64,000 nt of DNA from SZUA-592 sp041556555 (GTDB lineage: Bacteria > Pseudomonadota > Gammaproteobacteria > Eutrophobiales > Eutrophobiaceae), in the NCBI GenBank assembly GCA_041556555.1, contig JBFFIE010000006.1:15292-79291 (forward strand), in the 5' to 3' direction. Both the position numbers and the translations under genes were made by a program. Positions within the stretch are counted from its first letter, which is position 1; each line of letters opens with the position of its first letter. Of the stretch, positions 43,577 through 51,818 are shown in pieces. The notes below the pieces were generated by a model. That model did no database searches. It was not told where the DNA came from and saw only the letters and a list, made by a program, of their open reading frames with translations.

Positions 43577-44454
43577 TGAAATTTGTGCTAAGCACGGTAA
43601 TGGTATTCGCCATCATGTGGGGAACTATGTCGAATGTTTCCGCGGACTGGGGTGATGCACTAAAGTTACTGGAAAAGGGCAGCGAAAAGTTGATCCAACA
43701 CAAGGACGCCTTCATTGAAATCAATGAGCCCAGGGAAATTGAACTGGGGGAAGGTATGTCGGCACAATTGCTGGGTGCGGCGCCCCTGGTGGATAACAGG
43801 GAATTGCAACAGTATGTCAATGACGTCGGTCTCTGGCTGGCACTGCAGACCGAACGTCCCGACCTGCCCTGGCATTTTGGCGTTCTCGATGATAATGACA
43901 TTAATGCCTTTGCAGCACCCGGCGGTTACATCTTCATTTCCAAAGGCCTGTTCATGTTGATGCGCAATGAATCCGAACTGGCCGGCGTGCTTGCGCATGA
44001 GATTTCACACGTACTGGTGAAACATCACTTGGAAGATATTAGAGAGAAGGCACAGTCCGGAATATTGAAGGACATCGGGTCTGTCGCAGCCGAAGAACTG
44101 GCAGGTCCTGAATGGCAGCAAGTGGCCAGGCAATTGATCAATACCGGTGTCGATGTCTGGGAAAGCGGACTCAATCGTGACGACGAACTGGAGGCCGATC
44201 AACTGGGTGTCGTGATCGCTGCACGTGCCGGTTATGATCCTTATGGACTGGTCGGTGTCTTGCATACCCTGAGCCTCATTAGCCCGCAAGCGAAAACCTA
44301 TCAATTAATGCACGCCACCCATCCACCGGCAGTGGATCGTGTTGAAAGACTGGAACAAGCCATGCAGGGGCAACTGGATAAATATTCAGACCAGGTGCAG
44401 GTCACCGGTCGGTTGATCAAGCTGCAACAACTGCTGGAAGACGATCAGGCCTGA
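43573..44454 (+). CDS. Exported M48 family zinc metalloprotease
   Basis: A 293-residue periplasmic protease of the BepA/LoiP kind. The signal peptide ends in SNVSA. The zinc motif HEISHVLVKHH (HExxH) is complete, and the downstream third ligand lies in DDELEADQLGVVIAARAGYDP. The family loop NDINAFAAPGGYIFISKGL is present. No TPR tail is attached, unlike BepA. It is coupled to the SH3 protein gene, so it may act on cell-wall or outer-membrane targets held by that partner (inference). It converges with the cytochrome gene. Confidence 0.88.
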   Translation: MMKFVLSTVMVFAIMWGTMSNVSADWGDALKLLEKGSEKLIQHKDAFIEINEPREIELGEGMSAQLLGAAPLVDNRELQQYVNDVGLWLALQTERPDLPWHFGVLDDNDINAFAAPGGYIFISKGLFMLMRNESELAGVLAHEISHVLVKHHLEDIREKAQSGILKDIGSVAAEELAGPEWQQVARQLINTGVDVWESGLNRDDELEADQLGVVIAARAGYDPYGLVGVLHTLSLISPQAKTYQLMHATHPPAVDRVERLEQAMQGQLDKYSDQVQVTGRLIKLQQLLEDDQA

Positions 44455-44491
44455 AAACAACATTTCATGAATAGGTTTTTCAGGGATCTGT

Positions 44492-45598
44492 TTACCAGCC
44501 CTGTAATAAGCCACCATCCGCGAAATCCCAGATGAGATATAGATATGCTTTATAGTCATACCTGTCTGTATCGTTGATGGGTAATTCAGCACCCAGGTTC
44601 AAAGCAATATGTCCGCCCTTGCTCAGCCCGATCTGTGCCTGTGGAATAAGGCTGAGTTGCGCAAAATCTGCACGGTCGCTGCCTGTGCCACGTTCAATTG
44701 GAAATGATGCAACGAGTTCCAGTCCGGGATGCAAACTGCGTGGCCAGGGGCTCGGTGTCCAGTGAACAACCCCCGAAAGCTCGACAGAGCCGTCACTGAA
44801 CCTGTCAAATGGCAGGTCTGCCCTGGCAGTACTCTGAAAAGTAATTTTATCAGTCAAGCGCTTCGCAGCAGCAATATATGGAATAAACTCATTGGAGTCA
44901 CCGTGCTCTTCGGTCTTGATTGCAACCAGTGTACCCAGAGATGTGATGAACTGGTGTGCCGTGCTGGAATATAAAACGTACTTAATACCAGGCTCTATTT
45001 GATCAATGTTCCCTTTATTATCATCAATCGCATCATCAAAAGTATGGCTGAGTTCGAAGGAAAACTGGAACCGTTTCAGGAATCGTTTTTCAATTTCGAG
45101 AACATTTCGAACCTGGTCCCTGCTTGTATCACCGATATTATTTTGAAAGCGGAATTTCCACACCACCTCGTCTTCGGGAAACGCCTTCTTGGTGCGTATC
45201 GGTAATATAAAGTTCATATCACCGGAGGGATAGCCATGATCGCCTGCAAGCGTCTTGATATAGGCGACAATCAGATGAATCTCTTCATCACTTAATGAAT
45301 CCTTGAATGCCGGCATGATCTCGGACCGCCCAAGTGCAGCGCCGCCATGCTTGATGACCATGAACCAGTCCCTGGAAGGTTCACGACTATTGAATAACGG
45401 GTCCGTGAAATTTGCCGGAAATATGCCCAGCTCCCTGAATACGGGGTTCTCCGGGTCAGGTTTACCAGTGGCCCCGTGACAAGCAGCACAATTTGTTTGG
45501 TAGAGCTTGCCGGCATCCATATGTTCGTTTGCGTAGACGTATTGAACGGATACCAGGCACAAAATAGAAATGCTGGATTTAATAAGATATCTGAACAT
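44492..45598 (-). CDS. Cytochrome c fused to a probable outer-membrane beta-barrel
   Basis: A 368-residue exported protein. The signal peptide ends in YVYA. A class I cytochrome c domain follows, with heme motif CAACH at residues 37-41, probable distal Met95 in EIMPAFKD and the closing helix EEIHLIVAYIKTLAG. From about residue 120 the sequence changes to amphipathic strands (VVWKFRFQNN, FQFSFELSHTF, IEPGIKYVLYS, KYVLYSSTAHQFITSL) and ends in a terminal aromatic residue (GLLQGW), the usual beta-barrel signal. A barrel carrying its own heme domain would suit electron flow at the outer membrane; this is inference. A perfect FNR-type box lies upstream. Confidence 0.72.
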   Translation of the reverse strand: MFRYLIKSSISILCLVSVQYVYANEHMDAGKLYQTNCAACHGATGKPDPENPVFRELGIFPANFTDPLFNSREPSRDWFMVIKHGGAALGRSEIMPAFKDSLSDEEIHLIVAYIKTLAGDHGYPSGDMNFILPIRTKKAFPEDEVVWKFRFQNNIGDTSRDQVRNVLEIEKRFLKRFQFSFELSHTFDDAIDDNKGNIDQIEPGIKYVLYSSTAHQFITSLGTLVAIKTEEHGDSNEFIPYIAAAKRLTDKITFQSTARADLPFDRFSDGSVELSGVVHWTPSPWPRSLHPGLELVASFPIERGTGSDRADFAQLSLIPQAQIGLSKGGHIALNLGAELPINDTDRYDYKAYLYLIWDFADGGLLQGW

Positions 45599-45654
45599 GG
45601 GATGCCCGCTAGTTAAAACTATATGAATTATTAATACAGCGCTCGTTCAGGATA

Positions 45655-45668
45655 TTGATACAGATCAA
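45655..45668 (-). promoter_or_regulatory. FNR/ANR box upstream of cytochrome c gene
   Basis: TTGAT, ACAG, ATCAA is a perfect match to the FNR/ANR palindrome (TTGAT-N4-ATCAA). Its centre is 63 bases before the start codon at 45598. With a class II layout (centre at -41.5) transcription would begin near 45620, and TATTAA/TAATAA sits at the expected -10. This points to activation under oxygen limitation. Confidence 0.75.
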
Positions 45669-45712
45669 GCGCTCTGATTTATATTGTGATTATGAAGCTG
45701 CCAGGTCGACAG

Positions 45713-46600
45713 TCAATCGGGTAACGGGATTACCGTGCCCACACCGGAGAAAACATAATCATCTTCCCACATATCATGGAAAATATATTGGGCCGGTTCT
45801 CCGGTACAATGACCCGGCGCAAGATGCCTGACCTTAAACAGGTTCTTTAAAGCATCTGCAATCGAATAAATTTTCTCATCAGGCATGGTGGGCATGTGAT
45901 AACCACCCAATACCATATAGATATTGTTATTAATAGCGGATGCTTCATTGACAATATTGTCAACGCCGGGATGTGAACAGCCAACAATAATCACCAGTCC
46001 CTGGCTGGTTTCAATCACCAGTGAAATTTCACGCAATTCCTTGGTGCCCGGTGTGTCAGACACTAATGAGACGAGGAGAATGCCCGGCATGATTTGTCGG
46101 GTGGTATCAATATACTCAAAATCACCCTTGGGCCAGGCTTTGCCAAACGTCATGATCTCGGGAGGATGGCCATCATAATAGCGAAGATAATCCGGCAACT
46201 CGCTATTCTTGCGATAGAAACTGCTGGGCAGCTCACTGCCGAAGATCCCGAATGACTCCACGGGTGCATAAATCCTGACGTCGGGATTCACTTGCATTAA
46301 ATAATTAACACCGGCCGTGTGATCCAGGTGCCGGTGGGAGAGGACCACGAAATCGAGCTGGTTTAAGTCAACACCGGCCGCTTTCACATTATGCGCAAAG
46401 ATCTCTGCATTATTACCGGTATCAAACAGGATCCGTTTGTCATTGAACCTGATTAATGCAGAGAAGCCCCAGTCCTTGGTCATATGGGGATCTTTGCCGA
46501 AGGCATCATATAGGATGGTGATAGAATTGCTGGAAGCCGCGCTTGCAGTGCCGGTAAAAGCAACAAGGATCAGATACAGTAATATCAATCGAAATTGCAT
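45713..46600 (-). CDS. Exported metallo-beta-lactamase-fold hydrolase
   Basis: A 295-residue protein with signal peptide (LILLYLILVAFTGTASA). The metal motif HRHLDHTAG (HxHxDH) is intact, a further ligand lies in GCSHPGVDNIV, and GGYHMP and HLAPGHCTGE supply the later histidines. The CSHPG motif is typical of the subgroup related to dihydropterin-aminobenzene phosphate synthases. The actual substrate is unknown, and a periplasmic place is inferred from the signal. The gap of 174 bases upstream has no gene. Confidence 0.8.
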   Translation of the reverse strand: MQFRLILLYLILVAFTGTASAASSNSITILYDAFGKDPHMTKDWGFSALIRFNDKRILFDTGNNAEIFAHNVKAAGVDLNQLDFVVLSHRHLDHTAGVNYLMQVNPDVRIYAPVESFGIFGSELPSSFYRKNSELPDYLRYYDGHPPEIMTFGKAWPKGDFEYIDTTRQIMPGILLVSLVSDTPGTKELREISLVIETSQGLVIIVGCSHPGVDNIVNEASAINNNIYMVLGGYHMPTMPDEKIYSIADALKNLFKVRHLAPGHCTGEPAQYIFHDMWEDDYVFSGVGTVIPLPD

Positions 46601-46774
46601 TGATAAATACTGGTTAGTTTAGTCATCTTATCTCAAAGTATAGCTCGATAAGGCAGCAGTAAAAGTCAGGTAATCTTTCAATCGTAGTGTGATAGTTAAA
46701 CTCATGCTGCTCAATATAATGTTCACGAAAGATATGACACGCAATTTTGCGAAAAAGTGTAAATAACCGGATAA

Positions 46775-47632
46775 CTACCGGAGATAGGGTGTCCAGTCGA
46801 ATAACGGATCCGCGATGGCAATAAACTGAGGATTCAGCAGCTCTGCTTTCATATTATAAGTCAGCCTGTTCATGGACATGTCCAAGACAGCACCCCCGGC
46901 TTCCTCGACAATGCACTGCGCAGCGGCTGTATCCCACTCACTGGTAGGACCAAAACGCGGGTAAATGTCTACCAATCCTTCTGCTACCAGGCAGAATTTC
47001 AGGGAACTACCGATACTGAGTAACTCCACATCACCGAGTTTTTCAATGAATGCGCGCAATTTCTTGCTTCCGTGTGAACGACTACCGGCAACCTTGATGG
47101 CTTCCTTATGCGTCTGTCTTGTCTGAATCTGTCTGGCAGGATCACCTGGTCCTTTGATGAATGCGCCATTACCCTGACTGGCGTAATAGGTTTTGCCAGT
47201 GACCGGAACATTAATCACGCCAATGACAGGTTGATGTGCATGAATCAAGGCAATGTTAACTGTGAATTCGCCGTTTTGTTTGATGAATTCACGGGTCCCA
47301 TCCAGAGGATCGATAAGCCAGTAATATGTCCATGACTTGCGTGTCTCGAAACTGACACTGGATGATTCTTCCGTGAATACCGGAATATCGGGGGTTAACT
47401 GCGTCAGGTAATCGCAGATACAATGATGAGAGGCCATGTCAGCTTCGGTGAGCGGGGACTTGTCGTCCTTCTGTACAACAGAAAAGCTGGAGTTATAGAC
47501 AGTCAGGATCCTTTCGGCTGCCCTGGAGGCTATATGAATGACTTCATCGGTCAATTCAGACAGGGGTGGTATCTGCTCAAATGAGGGCATATGCGGCATT
47601 CTATGTGAAATATTCATTGAAGTGGAATCCAA
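46775..47632 (-). CDS. cysQ: 3'(2'),5'-bisphosphate nucleotidase CysQ
   Basis: Removes the 3'-phosphate from PAP produced in sulfate assimilation and sulfotransfer. The 285 residues show the inositol-monophosphatase fold: KSPLTEADMASH, the metal motif WLIDPLDGTREFI, and the C-terminal WDTAAAQCIVEEAGGAVLD. The N-terminus has about 20 extra residues before the family start, and several in-frame ATGs there leave the true start open. It is divergent from the HAD gene. Confidence 0.92.
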   Translation of the reverse strand: MDSTSMNISHRMPHMPSFEQIPPLSELTDEVIHIASRAAERILTVYNSSFSVVQKDDKSPLTEADMASHHCICDYLTQLTPDIPVFTEESSSVSFETRKSWTYYWLIDPLDGTREFIKQNGEFTVNIALIHAHQPVIGVINVPVTGKTYYASQGNGAFIKGPGDPARQIQTRQTHKEAIKVAGSRSHGSKKLRAFIEKLGDVELLSIGSSLKFCLVAEGLVDIYPRFGPTSEWDTAAAQCIVEEAGGAVLDMSMNRLTYNMKAELLNPQFIAIADPLFDWTPYLR

Positions 47633-47659
47633 ATCCCTGGAACTTGATATACTTCATTT

Positions 47660-48319
47660 ATGGTTGATTGGAAAAATATAGAGACTGTGCTACTGGACAT
47701 GGATGGCACGGTCCTGGATCTGTATTTCGATAATTATTTCTGGCAGGAATACCTGCCATCGCACTGGGGCAGATTGCGCGGTCTGGATGCAGAGACCGCA
47801 AAACAAAAACTGATCCCGAAGATGAAAAGTCTTGAAGGTACCCTTTCCTGGTATTGCCTGGATTTCTGGTCAAAAGAACTGGAGATTGAAGTTATTCAAT
47901 TGAAAACAGATATCGAACATTTGATCCAGATAAGGCCAAGTGCACTGGAATTTCTCAAAGCGCTGAACGTCCATGGCCGGAAGCCAATTATGGTGACCAA
48001 TGCTCACATGGATCTCATTGACATGAAATTAACAAAGACCGGCATTGGTGATTACTTCAGCCATATCATCAGCTCACATACATTGGGTTGCGCCAAGGAA
48101 GAAGTGACTTTCTGGGAGCGCTTGCGGGAGAATATTGAATTCAGTCCGGAGAGAACCTTGTTGGTGGATGATAACGTGACTGTTTTAAGAACGGCTCGAA
48201 GCTATGGGATCAGCCATCTGTTGAGTATCGCGGTCCCGGATAGCCGCGGGCCGGAGCGAGACACAGCAGAATTCCCGGCGGTCTATGATTTTAATGATGT
48301 ACTTTCTGTTGCCCTGTAG
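47660..48319 (+). CDS. HAD-family GMP/IMP nucleotidase (YrfG-like)
   Basis: A 219-residue HAD phosphatase. The catalytic motif is LLDMDGTVLDLYFDN, in which DMDGT and the following LDLYFDNYFW match E. coli YrfG/YieH-like nucleotidases. Motif II is IMVTNAHMD, the lysine lies in CAKEEVTFW, and the acidic pair is LLVDDNVTVL. It converges with trmB, overlapping its 3' end by 37 bases. Confidence 0.85.
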   Translation: MVDWKNIETVLLDMDGTVLDLYFDNYFWQEYLPSHWGRLRGLDAETAKQKLIPKMKSLEGTLSWYCLDFWSKELEIEVIQLKTDIEHLIQIRPSALEFLKALNVHGRKPIMVTNAHMDLIDMKLTKTGIGDYFSHIISSHTLGCAKEEVTFWERLRENIEFSPERTLLVDDNVTVLRTARSYGISHLLSIAVPDSRGPERDTAEFPAVYDFNDVLSVAL

Positions 48320-48990
48320 GTAAATACCAGATCAAACACTTCATGCTCAAGCTTAATTCCCCGACGCTCAAACTTTGTGACCGGTCGCCAGTATGGGCGT
48401 GGCGCCATTAGCCCTTCACCGGCAAGATTTACGTACCCGGGAACTTCAGCAAATGCATCCAGTATAGATTCTGAATAATCCTTCCAGTCGGTTGCGATGT
48501 AAACCCGTCCATGGGATTTGAGACATTTGGCTAGCGTCCTCAGAAAATCCGGATTAATCAGCCTTCTCTTGAAATGACGTTTCTTGGGCCAGGGATCGGG
48601 AAAGAAAATATAGACTGCATCCAGGCATAGAGGAGGCAACTGATATTGCAGGACTTCAAAGACATCGTGATTCGAAATCCGGATGTTGTGAAGTTTAAGT
48701 TCGCGGATCTGGCGTAGCAGACTACCTATACCGGGTCTGTGGACTTCCACGGCAAGGTAGTTATTTTCCAGGTGTTGTTTGGCAATGGTAATACAGGAAT
48801 CACCCATGCCCGTGCCGATGTCCAGTATCGTCGGAGCACGACGGCCAAATACTGTTTCCAGATCAAGGTATTCCCTCGAAAACGGAATTCCAAAGTCATG
48901 CCAGTAATATTCCAGGGCCTGGCGCTGACTCTCGGTCATTCTGCCTTCCCGGCGGACGTAGCTGCGAATATGACTAAATGCCTGAGTCAC
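48283..48990 (-). CDS. trmB: tRNA (guanine-N7-)-methyltransferase
   Basis: SAM enzyme that makes m7G46 in tRNA. The 235 residues show RRAPTILDIGTGMGDSCI (SAM motif), YLAVEVHRPGIGSLL, VYIFFPDPWPKKRHFKRRL and ATDWKDYSESIL, all standard TrmB sequences. It forms the 3' end of a thiS-thiG-trmB run, an order common in gammaproteobacteria, with 30 bases after thiG. Confidence 0.95.
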   Translation of the reverse strand: MTQAFSHIRSYVRREGRMTESQRQALEYYWHDFGIPFSREYLDLETVFGRRAPTILDIGTGMGDSCITIAKQHLENNYLAVEVHRPGIGSLLRQIRELKLHNIRISNHDVFEVLQYQLPPLCLDAVYIFFPDPWPKKRHFKRRLINPDFLRTLAKCLKSHGRVYIATDWKDYSESILDAFAEVPGYVNLAGEGLMAPRPYWRPVTKFERRGIKLEHEVFDLVFTYRATESTSLKS

Positions 48991-49020
48991 CGGGTTTATA
49001 GCCAGTCAATATGTGTTTTA

Positions 49021-49812
49021 CTAGAAGAACCGACCATCCAGCGGCGAAGAGGCACTGGCATAAGCACGCCTCGGCATGCGTCCGGCAAGGAAAGCTTCGC
49101 GGCCGGCCTCAATTGCTTTTTTCATGGCTGAAGCCATGAGGACAGGATCCTTGGCTTCGGCAATTGCAGTGTTCATAAGGACACCGTCGCAGCCCAGTTC
49201 CATGGCTATTGCAGCATCAGAGGCGGTACCAACCCCGGCATCAACAAGGATAGGCACGCTGGCGTTTTCAATGATGGTACGAATGTTGTAGGGATTGCGA
49301 ATTCCGAGTCCTGAACCTATCGGCGCCGCCAGGGGCATCACGGCAATACACCCCAGTGACTCGAGGCGCTTTGCAATGACCGGATCATCTGTGGTGTAAA
49401 CCATGATCTCAAAATCATCGGCAATAAGGGCCTCCGCTGCCTTCAGCGTTTCAGTGATATCCGGATAGAGTGTTTTTTCATCACCGAGTACTTCCAGCTT
49501 GACCAGTCGCTGCCCATCCAGTATCTCCCTCGCCAACTGGCAGGTCCTGATAGCGCTATCAGCATCGTAGCAACCGGCTGTATTGGGCAGGATGGTATAT
49601 TTCTCCGGCGAAATGACATCAAGCAGGTTGGGTTCATTCTGATTCTGGCCGATATTAGTCCGTCGGATCGCCACGGTAACGATTTCCGCACCGCTGGCCT
49701 CAATGGCTGCACGGGTTTCTTCCAGATTACGGTATTTGCCCGTACCGACGAGCAGGCGGGAACTGAAGGTCCGGCCCGCTATCTTGAGTTGTTCGGTTTT
49801 CTTCGTATTCAT
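49021..49812 (-). CDS. thiG: Thiazole synthase
   Basis: Forms the thiazole ring of thiamine from 1-deoxyxylulose 5-phosphate, dehydroglycine and ThiS-thiocarboxylate. The start ATG 49812 (MNTKKTEQLKIAGRTF) gives 263 residues, normal for ThiG; the longer frame is rejected because it runs into thiS. SRLLVGTGKYRNLEET, ILPNTAGCYDADSAI, AAPIGSGLGIRNPYNI and VPILVDAGVGTASDAA are family signatures. No TPP riboswitch was seen upstream. Confidence 0.96.
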   Translation of the reverse strand: MNTKKTEQLKIAGRTFSSRLLVGTGKYRNLEETRAAIEASGAEIVTVAIRRTNIGQNQNEPNLLDVISPEKYTILPNTAGCYDADSAIRTCQLAREILDGQRLVKLEVLGDEKTLYPDITETLKAAEALIADDFEIMVYTTDDPVIAKRLESLGCIAVMPLAAPIGSGLGIRNPYNIRTIIENASVPILVDAGVGTASDAAIAMELGCDGVLMNTAIAEAKDPVLMASAMKKAIEAGREAFLAGRMPRRAYASASSPLDGRFF

Positions 49813-49831
49813 CCGCTGTCTGATTATCTCT

Positions 49832-50029
49832 CTAGCCGCCGCCAATTGCATGGACGATTTCGATATTGTCATTTGGCTTGACGGGATGAGTTTGAAAGTG
49901 GCTGCGGGGTACAATCTCGTGGTTAATCTCGACAGCAAGCTTACCCTTTAACTCAAGTCTTTCCAGCAGATCCTGAACGGTATTTATACCTTCAACCTGG
50001 CATGGTTTGCCGTTGAGATTTATCTGCAT
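49832..50029 (-). CDS. thiS: Sulfur carrier protein ThiS
   Basis: A 65-residue ubiquitin-fold sulfur carrier. MQINLNGKPCQV begins the fold, LAVEINHEIVPRSHF is the conserved strand, and IEIVHAIGGG ends in the required Gly-Gly tail (one extra Gly). It is directly upstream of thiG, its partner in thiazole synthesis. Confidence 0.95.
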   Translation of the reverse strand: MQINLNGKPCQVEGINTVQDLLERLELKGKLAVEINHEIVPRSHFQTHPVKPNDNIEIVHAIGGG

Positions 50030-50052
50030 GATGAGGGGTTATTGTGGTTTGA

Positions 50053-50958
50053 CTATAAATCTACCCGCAAACCTTCGCGGGCTACATGGCACTTCAAATT
50101 CGATTTTCTATCGGAGATTATATCCAATGCATGCTGATGAATACCGTCAATCATTTCATCATCATAATTTGGATCATGATGATACAGGTAAAGTTCCTTT
50201 ACTCCAGCATCAATCGCCATATTGACGGTATCAATATAACAGGAATGGCCCCAACCGCGTTTTCTGTTGTAATCCTCGGTCGTGTATTGGGCATCATGAA
50301 TCAAAATGTCCGCATTGCGGATGATTTCCAGTTCCGATTGATGCTCTTCCCTGATCATATCGTCATAGAGTGATTGCTCTTCGTGGTTTAGTTCGGAACG
50401 TTGCTTGGAAACCGATTTCTCGATGAACTTGCATTCATTATCAGATATATAAATGACAGTCTTTCCATTTACACAAATCCGGTATCCGAAAGTTGCTCCG
50501 GGATGATGGACATTCCTGAATGTAATCTTCATTGGTCCGTGTTGCAATGTATCATTATTGGGACAGACGTAGTTGATTTTAGCAAGCCAGGATTCAGTGC
50601 CGACGGGGAAATAAGGCGCCTTCATTTGGGCAGAAACATGTTTTTCGACATCATGCATGTCATTACCGGGTCCGAAGAAGTTGATTGTCCATTCTTCCAG
50701 GAAGGCCGGGACAAAAAAGGGAAGCCCGCAGACATGGTCCCAGTGATAATGGGTAAGGAGCAGCATCAGTTCGCGGGCATTGCCTTTTACAAGTTCATTG
50801 CCCAGAGGAATGACACCAGTACCCGCATCGCATATCAAGGTATGACCGTCAGCGCTGATCTCGACGCAGGACGTATTGCCTCCGACTTTCAGGTGTGAGT
50901 CAAACGGGGCTGCATAGGAACCACGCACACCCCAAAAGCGGAGATATTTATTGCTCAT
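50053..50958 (-). CDS. Cytoplasmic metallo-beta-lactamase-fold hydrolase
   Basis: A 301-residue protein without signal peptide. YLRFWGVRGSYAAPF and GGNTSCVEI belong to the RNase Z/PhnP-like subgroup. The metal motif HYHWDHVCGLPFF (HxHxDH) is complete, with later ligands in VHHPGATFGYRI, YISDNEC, ADILIHDAQYT and LYHHDPNYDD. Related proteins are cyclic-nucleotide or phosphodiester hydrolases, sometimes fused to receiver domains. Only 14 bases separate it from the receiver gene upstream, which suggests that the two act together. The substrate is not known. Confidence 0.82.
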   Translation of the reverse strand: MSNKYLRFWGVRGSYAAPFDSHLKVGGNTSCVEISADGHTLICDAGTGVIPLGNELVKGNARELMLLLTHYHWDHVCGLPFFVPAFLEEWTINFFGPGNDMHDVEKHVSAQMKAPYFPVGTESWLAKINYVCPNNDTLQHGPMKITFRNVHHPGATFGYRICVNGKTVIYISDNECKFIEKSVSKQRSELNHEEQSLYDDMIREEHQSELEIIRNADILIHDAQYTTEDYNRKRGWGHSCYIDTVNMAIDAGVKELYLYHHDPNYDDEMIDGIHQHALDIISDRKSNLKCHVAREGLRVDL

Positions 50959-50972
50959 ACGGTGATGTTAAA

Positions 50973-51359
50973 TCAATTACTGGTATTGGCTGTATATTTG
51001 ATTACGGCATCAGTGATCATCTGTATGGGCATGGGTTTGGTAATAAAATCCACGACACCCAGCTCAACAGCATCAAGCTTGTCTTGCGCATAATCTTTTG
51101 AGCTTACCATAATAACAGAAGTATTTTGATGCAGAGCCAGTTTTCTGAGGTCTTTCAACAGGCTGAGACCATTTTTGTCAGGCAGGATGATACTCAGGAA
51201 CAACAAATCAGGTTGGTTATCTTCCAGGTAATTCCAGGAGTCCGCAGCCGTGTCAAAGATCTTCAGTTCTACACCGAGGTCTTTAATACTGCGTCGGAAT
51301 AATTTTTTAATTGCCGGGCTGTTGTCGACGAGCACAACAGTAGGCGCTTCGGTTCCCAT
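50973..51359 (-). CDS. Stand-alone receiver domain lacking the phospho-acceptor Asp
   Basis: A 128-residue single CheY-like domain. The fold is clear (TVVLVDNSPAIKKLFRR; QNTSVIMVSSKDYAQDKLDA; GVVDFITKPMPIQMITDA, with the conserved Lys). The phospho-acceptor position reads LLFLSIILPDKNG: Ser56 (AGT) replaces Asp, and the acidic pocket is Asp12-Asn13 instead of Asp-Asp. It therefore probably cannot be phosphorylated in the normal way and is a pseudo-receiver. It lies just upstream of, and likely in one transcript with, the hydrolase at 50053. Confidence 0.85.
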   Translation of the reverse strand: MGTEAPTVVLVDNSPAIKKLFRRSIKDLGVELKIFDTAADSWNYLEDNQPDLLFLSIILPDKNGLSLLKDLRKLALHQNTSVIMVSSKDYAQDKLDAVELGVVDFITKPMPIQMITDAVIKYTANTSN

Positions 51360-51633
51360 GTGATCAAGCTCACTATTGTTTGGGCCAATATAGCCGCCAA
51401 GTAACTGAATTAGTTAGTTTTTTGATTATTGTACTGAGTATATCCCAAGGATATGCAGGCTCCCCAACCAGACCTGATCAAGTTTACACCAAAATTGAAA
51501 AATCTCCCAAAGAACAGGGTCTTAAATGAATGACAATACCGAAATACAATACAAAAACTGTGAGCCAGTTCCAGAATCTGCTATGGCTGCGGTAAGCTAC
51601 TGGTGAATCAGATTGGAGACAGGGTTATATCGG

Positions 51634-51707
51634 GCGGGTGTAGTTCAATGGCAGAACATCAGCTTCCCAAGCTGAGAACGTGGGTTCGATTCCCATCACC
51701 CGCTCCA
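51634..51707 (+). tRNA. tRNA-Gly (CCC)
   Basis: A complete cloverleaf of 74 bases with encoded CCA. The acceptor arms GCGGGTG and CACCCGC pair fully. The anticodon stem TCAGC/GCTGA surrounds the loop TTCCCAA, giving CCC. The T arm is GTGGG/CCCAT with loop TTCGATT. The 274 bases before it, back to the receiver gene start, hold nothing I can name. Confidence 0.95.
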
Positions 51708-51818
51708 AAATTCCAGCCATAAACGGGCATTGACTATGGATCTTACCGACGATGATAGACAACATTGTAATTGGGCGAGTGCTCGCATGTGTGGGTACCT
51801 TAACCGCCGCGAATTAAG

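Noticed and set aside
49813..50052. TPP riboswitch for thiS-thiG
   Set aside because: The space upstream of thiS is only 23 bases, and no THI-box motif was found.
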